Below are positions 53,464 through 63,203 of a stretch of 64,000 bases of DNA, in pieces. Position 1 is the stretch's first letter, and the number at the start of each line of letters is the position of its first letter. Source of the DNA: Bacteroidota bacterium (GTDB lineage Bacteria; Bacteroidota; Bacteroidia; B-17B0; Aurantibacillaceae). The notes beneath the pieces are model-generated. The model ran no database searches and had not been told where the DNA came from. It saw only the letters and a list, made by a program, of their open reading frames with translations. A program made the position numbers and the translations under genes. The stretch covers positions 1 to 64,000 of the forward strand of contig JAAFIQ010000011.1 of the NCBI GenBank assembly GCA_013298715.1, written 5' to 3'.

Positions 53464-54936
53464 TTAATAAACACTTATCACAAAATTACTTTCACTATCA
53501 TAGGCACAAACAATTAATTTATCCTTTATTGAAATAAAAATTGGATTGGTGTTTAATAAGAACTCTCTCGGCTTTGATAATTCAAATACGTTGCCATTAC
53601 TTTTTAGACTTGATAGCTTCAGTGTACTTGATTTTGAATCAAACTTTTTAAGCCACCAACTAGGCAATTCATCTTGTATTTTGTAAGTTAATTTTACAAG
53701 GCTTATTTCCGGATTAAAATATAAATTCTCAAAATTTGCTATACTATCAAAACATAATTTTCCGTTGTTATCATTTTCATCAGTTACAAAATAAAACTTC
53801 TCAATATCTAAATTTGTTTTAATTATAGCTTTTTGAAGTTTTAATTTGTAATCAACCAACTCAGTTTTTAAATCAACCGTATTGCAATATCTAAAGCATT
53901 TATTCATGTTTTGTGTTTTAAACAAATCCAGTTTAAAGTTGTAGTCACCATTATCTGTTAACTTCAAATCATACGGTTTTAATAAATAAAAATTATCAAC
54001 TTTTTTTACGCCTGTTTTAATATCTGTAATTGGGCATTTAATGTCGTTACTCTCTAGCAAATTTCCTGCACTATCAATAACCGCTAAATATAAATTGCTA
54101 TTTGAATTTGTTTTAACACTAAAATTATTTGTTGAACTGTTAAATTCTTTTTCGGTAAACTTTTGCCCAAGTAAAACAATATTACTTGTTATTGTATCAT
54201 ATAAACAGGTGCCATATTCATAAGTAGAAAAATTTGATTTATCGCTTATTCTAGTAGCGTGCTCTAGTTTGCCATTTTCTGTATTAATAAAAAGCAGCCA
54301 CTTTCCATGATTTTTTCCTCCACATACATTTACAAAAACATAGATTCTACTTTTTTTAACTTCAACAATTTTAGCTGAAACAATATTTTTTCTATCGAAA
54401 GGAAATTGCCATACTTGCTCGTACTCAAAATTTTTAGTTACATTTTTTAAACGATAGCTATTTATATAAAATTGGGTATAACCAGAATCTTGTCTTGAAA
54501 ACAAACTGTAAACTTTATCCTTTGCGTAAAATAAATTTTTGTTTAAATCATTTACAAAGTTTACGCGTGAAATATCAGTTTTTTCAATACTTGTAATTAA
54601 ATGTAAGCTATCTAAAAATCTATAAATGCTTACTTGTTTTTTACCTTTTTCCTGCAAATAAATATTTAAAAATCCATGGAGGGTATCGCTTGTAAGATTT
54701 AAAAAATCAGAGCTATTAACATGTAATGAAAAAGAGGAGCTATCTGCTAACTTTAACTTATCAGTTAACATATAAACTTTAAGCTCCGATTTAGCTGCGT
54801 TTGCTTTTAATCCAAACACAAATAGTTTATTTCGAAGTAATTGAGAACTTGCTGCAACCAATTTAAACTTTTGTTGTGCAAAACCACTAACAGAAAGTAA
54901 TAGATAAAGGAAACTTATTATTTTATAAAACTGCAT
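53464..54936 (-). CDS. Exported protein, probable beta-propeller-like
   Basis: The protein has 490 residues with a signal peptide ending 'SVSGFAQQ'. The mature part is strand-rich with repeated short blocks ('RIYVFVNVCGGKNHGKWLLF', 'SNLYLAVIDSAGNLLES') that suggest a propeller, but I recognise no family or catalytic motif. The start ATG shares one base with the stop of the MFS gene (TAATG), so it is translated as part of the miaA-MFS operon. Confidence 0.75.
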   Translation of the reverse strand: MQFYKIISFLYLLLSVSGFAQQKFKLVAASSQLLRNKLFVFGLKANAAKSELKVYMLTDKLKLADSSSFSLHVNSSDFLNLTSDTLHGFLNIYLQEKGKKQVSIYRFLDSLHLITSIEKTDISRVNFVNDLNKNLFYAKDKVYSLFSRQDSGYTQFYINSYRLKNVTKNFEYEQVWQFPFDRKNIVSAKIVEVKKSRIYVFVNVCGGKNHGKWLLFINTENGKLEHATRISDKSNFSTYEYGTCLYDTITSNIVLLGQKFTEKEFNSSTNNFSVKTNSNSNLYLAVIDSAGNLLESNDIKCPITDIKTGVKKVDNFYLLKPYDLKLTDNGDYNFKLDLFKTQNMNKCFRYCNTVDLKTELVDYKLKLQKAIIKTNLDIEKFYFVTDENDNNGKLCFDSIANFENLYFNPEISLVKLTYKIQDELPSWWLKKFDSKSSTLKLSSLKSNGNVFELSKPREFLLNTNPIFISIKDKLIVCAYDSESNFVISVY

Positions 54937-56204
54937 TATTTAATTAATCCTAACTTTTCTCGTTTATTAAAATCTAATATAAGCAAATAATACATAATTA
55001 CACCAAAGGCATAAAGTAAACTTGTAATTAAAAAAATATTTACGAAAGCAAAATGATAAGCAAATAAAATTTTTACAATGTAGCCAATTACTACCCAACT
55101 TCCACTCCAAATTGCAGATGTGAGACCACTGGTAACTTCTCTATTATTTGGGCCAACATAATTTAAAACCAACTCTGTTGTCATTGGTCCGGCCATATTC
55201 ATTAATGGTTGCCGTAATAAATAGCACACTGCCGCTATCACAACAGCAATAGGGAACTGATTATAATATTGTGTTGTTGCAAGCGCTACTAATGAAATTA
55301 CCGCTAACGATTGCGATGTAGGAATTGCTATTTTGTAACCAATGTACTTTTTAATTTTTGGCACCATAAGAGCTCCATATATTACTAACAATGCTGCAAT
55401 TGAGCTAAGAATAGAAAATTGACCAATGCTTAAATTGTGTACTTCGTGAAAAAATAAACTAATAAATGGTATTGTTAAACCTGCCCCAGTTGCAATAATT
55501 AAAGTTGGAATGAGGGCTTTAATTATTAATAACCAATCCGTTCGTTCCTTAACTGGGTTTGATTTAGCTGTTTTTTCTTGGTATCCATTCTCAAGAATTT
55601 CGGTAAAAGTTTTTGTTTTTAACAGAAAATAAATTCCACCTAAGCCAACGAACGAAAAAAGAAGTAAAATAAATTGTGAGTTAAACAAATCTTTATCAAT
55701 AAATTGCAAAACAGTAATTATTACCCCACTTATTAAGGCACCAAAACTCCAAGTAGTGTAACTGAGACTAATAGCAGCTGTGTGATTTTGTTTTTTACAG
55801 TTTCTAAGTATAAATGGTGAAATTGGAATTTGCATAAACGTAAACGAAGAACCCCACAAAAACAAAGCCACATAAGAAAGCCACTCTAATTTAAAGAAAA
55901 TACAGGCAACAACTAATACACCAAATATGGGTAAAAAAATATTTGAAATATAAAATAATGGGATTAATTTTCTCTTTTTTAAAAAATATCCAAAAGGTAA
56001 TGCCAGTAAAAATACGCCGAGGTATCTAAATGTTGTGTAAAGTGCCACATATTCGTTAGAGTAGTTTAATTCTTTCATGTAAATGGGCAACACATTTATA
56101 AAAGTTGCATTTACCAACTGAATAAAAAATTCTGAAATAATAATATAGAGAATTGGCTTCTCAATTTTTCTATAATCATCAATAAAATTTAAAAACTTAA
56201 TCAT
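54936..56204 (-). CDS. MFS transporter
   Basis: The protein has 422 residues and about 12 membrane segments. 'LALPFGYFLKKRKLIPLFY' is the motif A region between TM2 and TM3. A charged central loop ('ENGYQEKTAKSNPVKERT') separates the two six-helix halves. Substrate is unknown. The gene overlaps miaA by 8 bp and the next exported-protein gene by 1 bp, so the three form a tight operon. Confidence 0.87.
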   Translation of the reverse strand: MIKFLNFIDDYRKIEKPILYIIISEFFIQLVNATFINVLPIYMKELNYSNEYVALYTTFRYLGVFLLALPFGYFLKKRKLIPLFYISNIFLPIFGVLVVACIFFKLEWLSYVALFLWGSSFTFMQIPISPFILRNCKKQNHTAAISLSYTTWSFGALISGVIITVLQFIDKDLFNSQFILLLFSFVGLGGIYFLLKTKTFTEILENGYQEKTAKSNPVKERTDWLLIIKALIPTLIIATGAGLTIPFISLFFHEVHNLSIGQFSILSSIAALLVIYGALMVPKIKKYIGYKIAIPTSQSLAVISLVALATTQYYNQFPIAVVIAAVCYLLRQPLMNMAGPMTTELVLNYVGPNNREVTSGLTSAIWSGSWVVIGYIVKILFAYHFAFVNIFLITSLLYAFGVIMYYLLILDFNKREKLGLIK

Positions 56205-57114
56205 AAGTTAGAATCACGTCTATATAGCCTTTTATTTTTTCAAAATCATTTGGAGAAAATTCTTCAAACTCGTCTTTATTCTTAAACCAGGTGATCTGGC
56301 GTTTTGCGTAATTCCTAGTATGTTGTTTAATCTTATCAACTGCCGTTTCTAAACTAAAATTACCATCTAAAAAATCAAACAACTCTTTGTAACCAACCGT
56401 TTTTAACGCATTACAATTTCTATAAGCCTGTACTGACTTAACTTCTTCTAATAAACCACTTTTCATCATCTCCTCTACTCTACTATTTATTGACGCGTAA
56501 AGCTCAGATCTATCTTTATTTATAAAAAGCTTAATTGCTTCAAAATTGCGTACAACTTTATTAGTTTTTAAAAACGATGAGTAAGGCTTACTCGAATAAA
56601 TACAAACTTCAAGTGCTCTGATAATTCTTTGTGAGTTACTTAAATCAACACTATTATAATAAACTTCATCTAACTCCTTTAATTTGTTTTGAATAAAATT
56701 CAACCCGTTTTTTTCAAATTCATAATTTAATTCATTTCTAATTTCAAGTGGTACATCTATAAATTCATCAACACCATTAAGCAACGCATCAATATACAAA
56801 CCCGATCCGCCAACCACAAAAACAAGTTGTTGGGTTATAAATAGCTCGTTCAATAATTCAATAGCATCTTTTTCAAAATGGCCAGCACCATACAATTCAG
56901 TAATACTTTTAGAATTAATAAAGTAATGCTTTAACTCATTTAGCTCTTCTGGGCTGGGTTTAGCTGTACCAATTGAAATTTCTTTATAAAATTGCCTTGA
57001 ATCTGCATTTAAAACAACTGTGTTATAATGCTTAGCCAATTGAATGCCAAGTGCTGTTTTACCAACCGCAGTAGGGCCTGCAATTACAACGACATATTTT
57101 TTTTGATTTTGCAA
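56197..57114 (-). CDS. miaA: tRNA dimethylallyltransferase MiaA
   Basis: The protein has 305 residues. The P-loop 'IAGPTAVGKTALGIQLA' is followed by 'VLNADSRQFYKEISIGTAKPS', 'GGSGLYIDALLNGVDEF' and the C-terminal 'TRNYAKRQITWFK', all MiaA signatures. It transfers a dimethylallyl group to A37 of tRNAs that read UNN codons. Family alignment supports the TTG start at 57114. A TACTTTTA box ends only 4 bp before this TTG, another probable leaderless start. Confidence 0.95.
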   Translation of the reverse strand: MQNQKKYVVVIAGPTAVGKTALGIQLAKHYNTVVLNADSRQFYKEISIGTAKPSPEELNELKHYFINSKSITELYGAGHFEKDAIELLNELFITQQLVFVVGGSGLYIDALLNGVDEFIDVPLEIRNELNYEFEKNGLNFIQNKLKELDEVYYNSVDLSNSQRIIRALEVCIYSSKPYSSFLKTNKVVRNFEAIKLFINKDRSELYASINSRVEEMMKSGLLEEVKSVQAYRNCNALKTVGYKELFDFLDGNFSLETAVDKIKQHTRNYAKRQITWFKNKDEFEEFSPNDFEKIKGYIDVILTYD

Positions 57115-57209
57115 TACGTAAAAGTAGCTTTATTTTATCCAAAATTCAATGTGCAAAACTCTAATTTACACACTTGTATTTGTTAGCGTTGTATAGTTAT
57201 TTTTATGAA

Positions 57210-58655
57210 ATGCATAAACCATGGCATAGTTTAGCTTTTGTAGCCTCCACATTTATTAGTTTAGGGGTACTTGGTTATTTATTTCCTAAAAACGGAATTA
57301 CAATTTTTAATCAACAACTATCTTTTTTTAATACTGAAACTATTTTAAAAAAAGAGCCAGCTAAAAAAGATATTTCAAAAATATTAAATGCCGCAAATGA
57401 ATTAGACACTTCAGGGGTAGTTAATCCAAACTCAACTAAAGACTCAGACTCTACCCTGCTTGGAGATAGTACAAAGGCTATAAATTTAATTACCACATTG
57501 CAATTTAAGAATAGAAATGTTTTAAAAAACTTTTTTAATTCGTTAAACGAACTTAAATCAAATCCAAAAGCCATCCGTGTTTTACATTATGGCGATAGCC
57601 AAATTGAATGCGATAGAATAACAGATTACCTACGTTTAAAACTTCAAGGCCAGTTTGGTGGTGGTGGTCCTGGCTTAGTTTCTTTAATGCCTATTTCTAT
57701 AAGCATGACAAATAAAATTACGAATACTGGTGCTTGGGATAGATTTGGTGCGTTTGTTTCGAAAGACAAACGCGTAAAACATAGTAACTATGGAGTAATG
57801 ATTGGTTTTAATAGATTTATGCCTTACAAAGAACTTGCAGATACCAATTCAGTAATTAGCGGAAACGTTTCAATTGTTACAACAAAAAATGCAGGGGCTA
57901 ATAATTTAAATTATAAAAAGGTAAAATTATTTTATGGTGGAAGCAAATATAAAACCTATTGCGAATTTTACGATGGACCTGCTTTAGTTGGAGCAGACAG
58001 TCTTACAGAAGGAGGGGCATTTAGAATTAAAGAATACAATGTTGGCAACGGTTCTTATTCGCATCAATTCAAATTTAAAGGAAAAGATAGTCCCGATTTT
58101 TATGGTGTTTCATTAGAAAGTGACAATGGTATTTTGGTGGATAATATTTCGTTACGAGGTAGTAGTGGTACTTTTTTTCATATTGTTAGCAATGGGCAAC
58201 TCACACAATTTTATGATCACTTAAATGTGAAGTTAATTATTTTACAATTTGGCGGAAATGTATTACCTAGCATTAAAAATGCTACAATGGCCGCCAATTA
58301 CGCTGGTTTTATGCGCGGACAAATTGCAATGGCAAAAAAAGCAGCACCCAACGCAAGTTTTATTTTTATTGGTCCAGCAGATATGAGTGTTAAAAATGGT
58401 ACGGAATACGAAACACATCAATACTTAGAAAGTGTTCGTGATGAATTAAAAAAGGCAGTTATTGCAGCTGATTGCGCCTATTTTGACATGTACGACTGCA
58501 TGGGCGGAAAAAACAGTATGCCGAGTTGGGTAGATCAAAAATTAGCAGCAAGTGATTATATACATTTCAGTCCACAAGGAGCAAGAAAAATTGCAACCCT
58601 ATTTTATTCTGCTTTAATAAACGAATATAATTTATACAACAAACAAAAAAAATAA
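57210..58655 (+). CDS. SGNH/GDSL-type hydrolase of an acylation cluster
   Basis: The protein has 481 residues from ATG 57210; the track's TTG adds 12. An N-terminal signal anchor ('SLAFVASTFISLGVLGYLF') puts the enzyme in the periplasm. Block I is 'RVLHYGDSQIECDRIT' with the nucleophile Ser, 'LILQFGGNV' is a GxN-like block and 'DYIHFSPQGARKIA' carries the block V Asp/His pair. It is related to acetyl esterases/transferases that work beside MBOAT proteins. The next gene starts 1 bp after its stop. Confidence 0.85.
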   Translation: MHKPWHSLAFVASTFISLGVLGYLFPKNGITIFNQQLSFFNTETILKKEPAKKDISKILNAANELDTSGVVNPNSTKDSDSTLLGDSTKAINLITTLQFKNRNVLKNFFNSLNELKSNPKAIRVLHYGDSQIECDRITDYLRLKLQGQFGGGGPGLVSLMPISISMTNKITNTGAWDRFGAFVSKDKRVKHSNYGVMIGFNRFMPYKELADTNSVISGNVSIVTTKNAGANNLNYKKVKLFYGGSKYKTYCEFYDGPALVGADSLTEGGAFRIKEYNVGNGSYSHQFKFKGKDSPDFYGVSLESDNGILVDNISLRGSSGTFFHIVSNGQLTQFYDHLNVKLIILQFGGNVLPSIKNATMAANYAGFMRGQIAMAKKAAPNASFIFIGPADMSVKNGTEYETHQYLESVRDELKKAVIAADCAYFDMYDCMGGKNSMPSWVDQKLAASDYIHFSPQGARKIATLFYSALINEYNLYNKQKK

Positions 58656-58656
58656 T

Positions 58657-59988
58657 TTGAACCGTAACTTAAAAATAGAAATCACCCGTAAATCATCGTT
58701 AATAAAGGAAAGTGACTTGTTCAGAAATTTCAAATTCTCACTTAATTTTTATAGAAATAATAATTTACTACCTGTTAAATTAAAGATTAATCTACTGATT
58801 TGTTTTTTATTTGTTTTTTTATCGATAAAAAGTTATTCGCAAACAAAAGAATATTCTTTTATCAATTATACTTCAAACAGGCTGCACTACTCAAAGGATA
58901 GTAGCAGTTTTATAAATCTTTTTAAAAAAATAAACGACTTACAAAAAAATAAAACAAAAGTAGTTACCGTTGCACACATTGGTGGTTCGCACGTACAGGG
59001 TGGAACTTGGAGTAATGCTTTTTTAACGAATTTACAAACCGAATTTAAAACAACAGGAGGTGGCTATTTTGTTTTTCCTTATAAAATTGCAAAAACAAAT
59101 AGCCAGCATTACACAAGCTCATTCACAAATGGTAAATGGTTAAAATGTAGGTGTACTACAAAAGGTTTTTGTTTGCCATTAGGAATGAATGGAATGAGTA
59201 TAATTACGAACGATAGCGCAAATTATTTTGGCGTAACACTCACAAAAAAAGCTGTATGTAACACATTTAACCAAGTAAAAGTGTATCATAATTTTAACTC
59301 AAGTTTTGATTTTAAAATTGCTACAACACAAACAATTTCAGCAAAAAGAATAGAGTTTAAAGAACTTGGCTACACCTTGTTCATATTAGAAAATAGTTTA
59401 GATAGTATTAGTTTTGATTTAGTTAAGAAAGATACATTAATTAAAGATTTTATCATTTACGGATTTGGGCTTGAAAATACTGTAAATACAGGTTTCTATT
59501 TTGCTGGCTTAGGTGCAAACGGAGCAACTAGCTCTTCTTTTTTAAGATGTAATTATTTTGAAAGTCAATTAAAAACCCTTAAACCAGATTTAGTAATTAT
59601 TTCTTTAGGTGTAAATGATACCCAATCTAAAGAGTTTGAAAAAGAAGAATACATTGAGCATTACGATAGTTTAATTTTATCGATAAAAAAAGCAAACCCA
59701 CAAGTAGCTATTTTATTAACTACAACCTCCGATAACTTTATAAAAAGAAGAACCTCTAATAAAAGAACTATTTCAGCACAAGCAGCCATGTACGAATTAA
59801 TGAAAAAACACCATCTGGGAGTATGGGATATGTTTGATTTTATGGGTGGATATAAAAGTATGCTCAAATGGACCAAAGCTGGATTAGCAGCGAGAGACAG
59901 AGTGCATTTTTCCCCGAAAGGATATACATTACTTGGTAATGCCATGTTTGAAGCCTTTCTAAATTCCTACAAATGCAATACAAAATAG
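58657..59988 (+). CDS. Second SGNH-family hydrolase/acyltransferase
   Basis: The protein has 443 residues from a TTG directly after the previous stop; no ATG is available and the signal ('LLICFLFVFLSIKSYSQ') begins only at about residue 47, so the start is uncertain. Block I reads 'VAHIGGSHVQGG' (GGSH in place of GDS, the Ser kept), block III 'ISLGVNDTQ' and block V 'DRVHFSPKGYTLLG'. A paralogue of the upstream gene with a divergent block I, it is probably periplasmic. It overlaps the MBOAT gene by 16 bp. Confidence 0.85.
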   Translation: MNRNLKIEITRKSSLIKESDLFRNFKFSLNFYRNNNLLPVKLKINLLICFLFVFLSIKSYSQTKEYSFINYTSNRLHYSKDSSSFINLFKKINDLQKNKTKVVTVAHIGGSHVQGGTWSNAFLTNLQTEFKTTGGGYFVFPYKIAKTNSQHYTSSFTNGKWLKCRCTTKGFCLPLGMNGMSIITNDSANYFGVTLTKKAVCNTFNQVKVYHNFNSSFDFKIATTQTISAKRIEFKELGYTLFILENSLDSISFDLVKKDTLIKDFIIYGFGLENTVNTGFYFAGLGANGATSSSFLRCNYFESQLKTLKPDLVIISLGVNDTQSKEFEKEEYIEHYDSLILSIKKANPQVAILLTTTSDNFIKRRTSNKRTISAQAAMYELMKKHHLGVWDMFDFMGGYKSMLKWTKAGLAARDRVHFSPKGYTLLGNAMFEAFLNSYKCNTK

Positions 59989-61637
59989 AATTAATAAAAA
60001 ATATTTTTTTATATGATGAACACAAAGCTATTTTGTTTACTCAATTATTTTTTTGGGGATTTTTTGGTGTAGTACTGTTAATTTATAGTTTAATATACAA
60101 ACAAAATCGTTTACGAACTTATTTTTTATTTGGAGTAAGCTTGTTTTTTTATTTTAAAACAAGTGGTTTGTTTTTGTTATTACTTATGTATACAATTTGT
60201 ATAGATTATTTGCTCGGAAATTTAATTGCAAAAAATGAATCTCAAAAAAAGAAAAAATTGTATTTAGGATTCAGTGTTGTAAGTAATTTATTTTTTTTAT
60301 GCTTCTTTAAATACGCTTATTTTTTTACTGAAAGTTATAATCAAATTATGAATTCAAATGTGCAGTTTTTTAATCATTTTGCACAACTCTCAAATAACCT
60401 CTTAAACACAGGCTTTTCGGTAAATAAAATGATGCCTGCAATTGGCGTTTCTTTCTTCACATTTCAATCGTTAAGCTACACAATAGATTTATACAGAAAC
60501 AAAATTACACCTGTTAAGAACATACTAGATTATGGCTTTTTTGTTTGTTTTTTTCCTCACTTAGTTGCCGGGCCAATTGTAAAAGCCAACGAGTTTATTC
60601 ATCAAATTTATAAGCCCTATAGTTTAACAAAACTGCAATTTAACACCGCTGTATTTTGGATACTGAATGGCTTTGGTAAAAAAATTGTTGCCGATTACAT
60701 TGCAGTAAATTTTATTGATAGAATTTTTGATAGTCCAAATTTATACAGCGGTGTGGAGGTAATTTTTGGGATATTTGGTTACTCACTTCAAATTTATATG
60801 GATTTTAGTGGCTACACTGATATGGCAATTGGCATTGCTTTAATACTAGGTTATACCTTAAAAACAAATTTCAATTCGCCTTATAAAGCCACCAGTACTA
60901 GTGAATTTTGGAAACGTTGGCACATTTCTTTATCAAGTTGGTTACAAGAATATTTATACATACCACTTGGCGGAAATAAAAAAGGAACAATAGGGTCTTA
61001 TATTGCCATTGCTGTTTTATGTTTATTTATGGCTTTATTAAGTGCAAATAAGTTTTTTATTTACGCATTGATAATTGGGGCAATAGTAATTATAGCCTTA
61101 AGCATATTGTTTAAGAAAATAAAACAAAGTATAAACACAAACATCAATTTAATGGTAACCATGTTGCTTGGAGGGCTTTGGCATGGTAGCAGTTGGCTGT
61201 TTTTAATCTGGGGAGGATTAAACGGTTTGGGTTTAATAGCACACAAAATATGGAAAGAGTATTCTCCATTTAAAAAGACTAATGATTATGCAACAAAATT
61301 TATGTTGATTTTCATTACACTAACGTTTATTAGTTTTACACGGATTTTTTTCAGAAGCGATAGTATGGAAACTGTAAATGTATTATTTGATAGAATGAAA
61401 AACCATTTAGGGCTAGATTTACTGTTTGAAATTATTTATGGTTACAGAGGGGTATTTGCTATTATTATTTTAGGTTACCTGATACATTGGATTCCTGAAA
61501 AAATAAAAATTAATTATAGAACGTGGTTTGCAGAACAACGATTAGAAGTAATAAGTACAATAATAATTATTTGTGTGTTTCTACTTTATCAATTAATGAG
61601 TGGCGATATGCAACCGTTTATTTACTTCCAATTTTAG
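59973..61637 (+). CDS. MBOAT-family O-acyltransferase (AlgI/DltB-like)
   Basis: This is a 554-residue polytopic membrane protein. 'FFPHLVAGPIVKANEF', 'SEFWKRWHISLSSWLQEYLY' (His near 317) and 'LGGLWHGSSWLFLIWGGLNG' (catalytic His near 403) are the conserved MBOAT/AlgI motifs. It should carry an acyl group, usually acetyl, across the inner membrane to the two SGNH partners for O-acylation of a cell-surface polysaccharide. The polysaccharide is not identified, since no synthase genes are adjacent. Confidence 0.93.
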   Translation: MQYKIELIKNIFLYDEHKAILFTQLFFWGFFGVVLLIYSLIYKQNRLRTYFLFGVSLFFYFKTSGLFLLLLMYTICIDYLLGNLIAKNESQKKKKLYLGFSVVSNLFFLCFFKYAYFFTESYNQIMNSNVQFFNHFAQLSNNLLNTGFSVNKMMPAIGVSFFTFQSLSYTIDLYRNKITPVKNILDYGFFVCFFPHLVAGPIVKANEFIHQIYKPYSLTKLQFNTAVFWILNGFGKKIVADYIAVNFIDRIFDSPNLYSGVEVIFGIFGYSLQIYMDFSGYTDMAIGIALILGYTLKTNFNSPYKATSTSEFWKRWHISLSSWLQEYLYIPLGGNKKGTIGSYIAIAVLCLFMALLSANKFFIYALIIGAIVIIALSILFKKIKQSINTNINLMVTMLLGGLWHGSSWLFLIWGGLNGLGLIAHKIWKEYSPFKKTNDYATKFMLIFITLTFISFTRIFFRSDSMETVNVLFDRMKNHLGLDLLFEIIYGYRGVFAIIILGYLIHWIPEKIKINYRTWFAEQRLEVISTIIIICVFLLYQLMSGDMQPFIYFQF

Positions 61638-61659
61638 TTTAACTTATTACTTTTCGTTA

Positions 61660-61712
61660 AATTTTGTTTCGCCAAAATCGTTAAAAAATGGCTAAAATGG
61701 CGAAACAAAATT
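61660..61712. repeat. Inverted-repeat unit downstream of the DUF234 ATPase
   Basis: AATTTTGTTTCGCCA (61660-61674) and TGGCGAAACAAAATT (61698-61712) are perfect 15-bp inverted arms with a 23-bp spacer. The unit ends one base before the ATPase stop codon. The same unit occurs twice upstream of that gene. Confidence 0.85.
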
Positions 61713-61713
61713 C

Positions 61714-63144
61714 TCATAATTCCACAAACAAATCATCTAATACTATTTCATTTTGAACTAAATCTAAGGCGTATTTATTTTTAATAAGCCCATTTGCAGT
61801 AATCATAGCAAGTACTACAGACTTTTTAGTTCTACTTAATTGTTTAAAAACTGATAACTTTAAGCGTAGCTTGTTTGCATAATCTGATGTAATTAAAAAA
61901 GATTCGCGCATAAATTTTATTTCACACACATTAATTATTCCATCTGCTCTGCTAATTAATAAATCAATCTGAGTTCCTTTAATTCCGTCTTTAGGTTTAC
62001 TTTTCCAAGTGCCATACTCACTTTGAATACCATCTATTTTTAATGCCTTTTTAATTTGGTTAATGTGTTGATGGCAAACATTCTCAAAGGCATAACCACT
62101 CCAAGTATTAACGCTTGGTGTGTTAAATAAGCTAAGCCAAGTATTTCCCTTTTTTACTGGATTATTTGCTATTTGTTGCAAATAAAAAAGTGTATACAAA
62201 TCCTGTAACTTGTATATTTTTTCGTTTTTAGTTTTATCTATAGGAATTATACTACTTATAAATCCAGAGTATTCAAGCTCTTCGATTATTGTTGTAAAGC
62301 CACCACCACTTTTTAATTTACTTTTTTTAATTAAAACTTCTCTACTCAAACCTTGAGGATGTTTACTTAATAGTTCTATCAACACATGATGAGAGTCTGA
62401 ATTATCGAATAACGAGCCTAATAATTCATTATACTCTAATTGCATTGGTGCGTTTTTTCTAAAGCATAATCTATCAATAGCCTGTGGTATACTTTCGCCT
62501 TTGTCAATTAAATCAAGATAATAAGGAATTCCGCCCAAAGCCATATATAATTTTGTAATTTCATTTCTGCTTGAAATTATATTCTTTCTCCTCAAAAAAC
62601 GTTCGGTTTCGGCTAAGGTAAAGGGTTCTAAAAAAATCCTATCAGTAACTCTATTATGCAAGCCGCCTTTATTTTTTAAAACTTTATTAATCATCCATGA
62701 TGCAGAAGAACCGCAAATAATAAATAATAAATCGGTGCGCTGGCTAGCATAACTGTTCCAAAAATCTGTAAAGGCTGTTAAAAATTTTGACTTATTAGTT
62801 GCCATCCAAGGGAATTCATCCAAAAAAATAACTTTCTTTTTTAATGACTTACTTTTATGTATAAATTGCTTTAAATTGTCAAATGCTTCAAACCAACTAT
62901 TGGGTTCAATTTTAGGCCTTGCACCAAAGTTTTTCATTGCTTTATGAAATCGCTCCAACTGATCGGGCAAAGTGCCTTTATGCAATCCTGTGAATTGAAA
63001 AAATAATTTATTCTGAAAAGTTTTTCTAATCAAAAAAGTTTTACCCACGCGTCTTCTGCCAAGTATAGCAACTAATTCAGATTTATCTGTATGCAATTTT
63101 TTTAGTAATTGCTGTTGCTCTATTTTCCTACCAATTAAATCCAT
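61714..63144 (-). CDS. AAA ATPase with DUF234/PD-(D/E)XK-like C-terminus
   Basis: The protein has 476 residues of the archaeal-type ATPase family (ATPase_2 plus DUF234). Walker A is 'LGRRRVGKTF' (about 29-38), Walker B 'KKVIFLDEFPWM' (near 105), and 'IICGSSASWM' is sensor 1. A winged helix follows ('HPQGLSREVLIKKSKLKSGG'). The C-terminus 'GTQIDLLISRADG..NVCEIKF' has the D-x(n)-E-x-K pattern of PD-(D/E)XK nucleases (Asp near 393, Glu409, Lys411). The biological role of the family is not established. It stands alone between acylation and glycosyltransferase genes, bracketed by inverted-repeat units, which suggests a selfish or mobile unit. Confidence 0.88.
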   Translation of the reverse strand: MDLIGRKIEQQQLLKKLHTDKSELVAILGRRRVGKTFLIRKTFQNKLFFQFTGLHKGTLPDQLERFHKAMKNFGARPKIEPNSWFEAFDNLKQFIHKSKSLKKKVIFLDEFPWMATNKSKFLTAFTDFWNSYASQRTDLLFIICGSSASWMINKVLKNKGGLHNRVTDRIFLEPFTLAETERFLRRKNIISSRNEITKLYMALGGIPYYLDLIDKGESIPQAIDRLCFRKNAPMQLEYNELLGSLFDNSDSHHVLIELLSKHPQGLSREVLIKKSKLKSGGGFTTIIEELEYSGFISSIIPIDKTKNEKIYKLQDLYTLFYLQQIANNPVKKGNTWLSLFNTPSVNTWSGYAFENVCHQHINQIKKALKIDGIQSEYGTWKSKPKDGIKGTQIDLLISRADGIINVCEIKFMRESFLITSDYANKLRLKLSVFKQLSRTKKSVVLAMITANGLIKNKYALDLVQNEIVLDDLFVEL

Positions 63145-63149
63145 ACTTA

Positions 63150-63198
63150 TTTTGTTTCGCCAAAATTACAAAATTTTCACTAAAATGGCGATACAAAA
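63150..63198. repeat. Inverted-repeat unit A upstream of the DUF234 ATPase
   Basis: TTTTGTTTCGCCA (63150-63162) and TGGCGATACAAAA (63186-63198) are inverted arms with one mismatch and a 23-bp spacer. On the minus strand the first arm overlaps a TAATTTTG -7 box (63168-63161) that would start transcription about 12 nt before the ATPase ATG, so the unit may be its operator/promoter. Confidence 0.85.
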
Positions 63199-63203
63199 AA
63201 TAT

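Noticed and set aside
53428-53517. Short frame starting 'METWILNLGGP', which recalls the ferrochelatase N-terminus
   Set aside because: Only a few residues match, and the frame ends after 29 residues inside a convergent gene.
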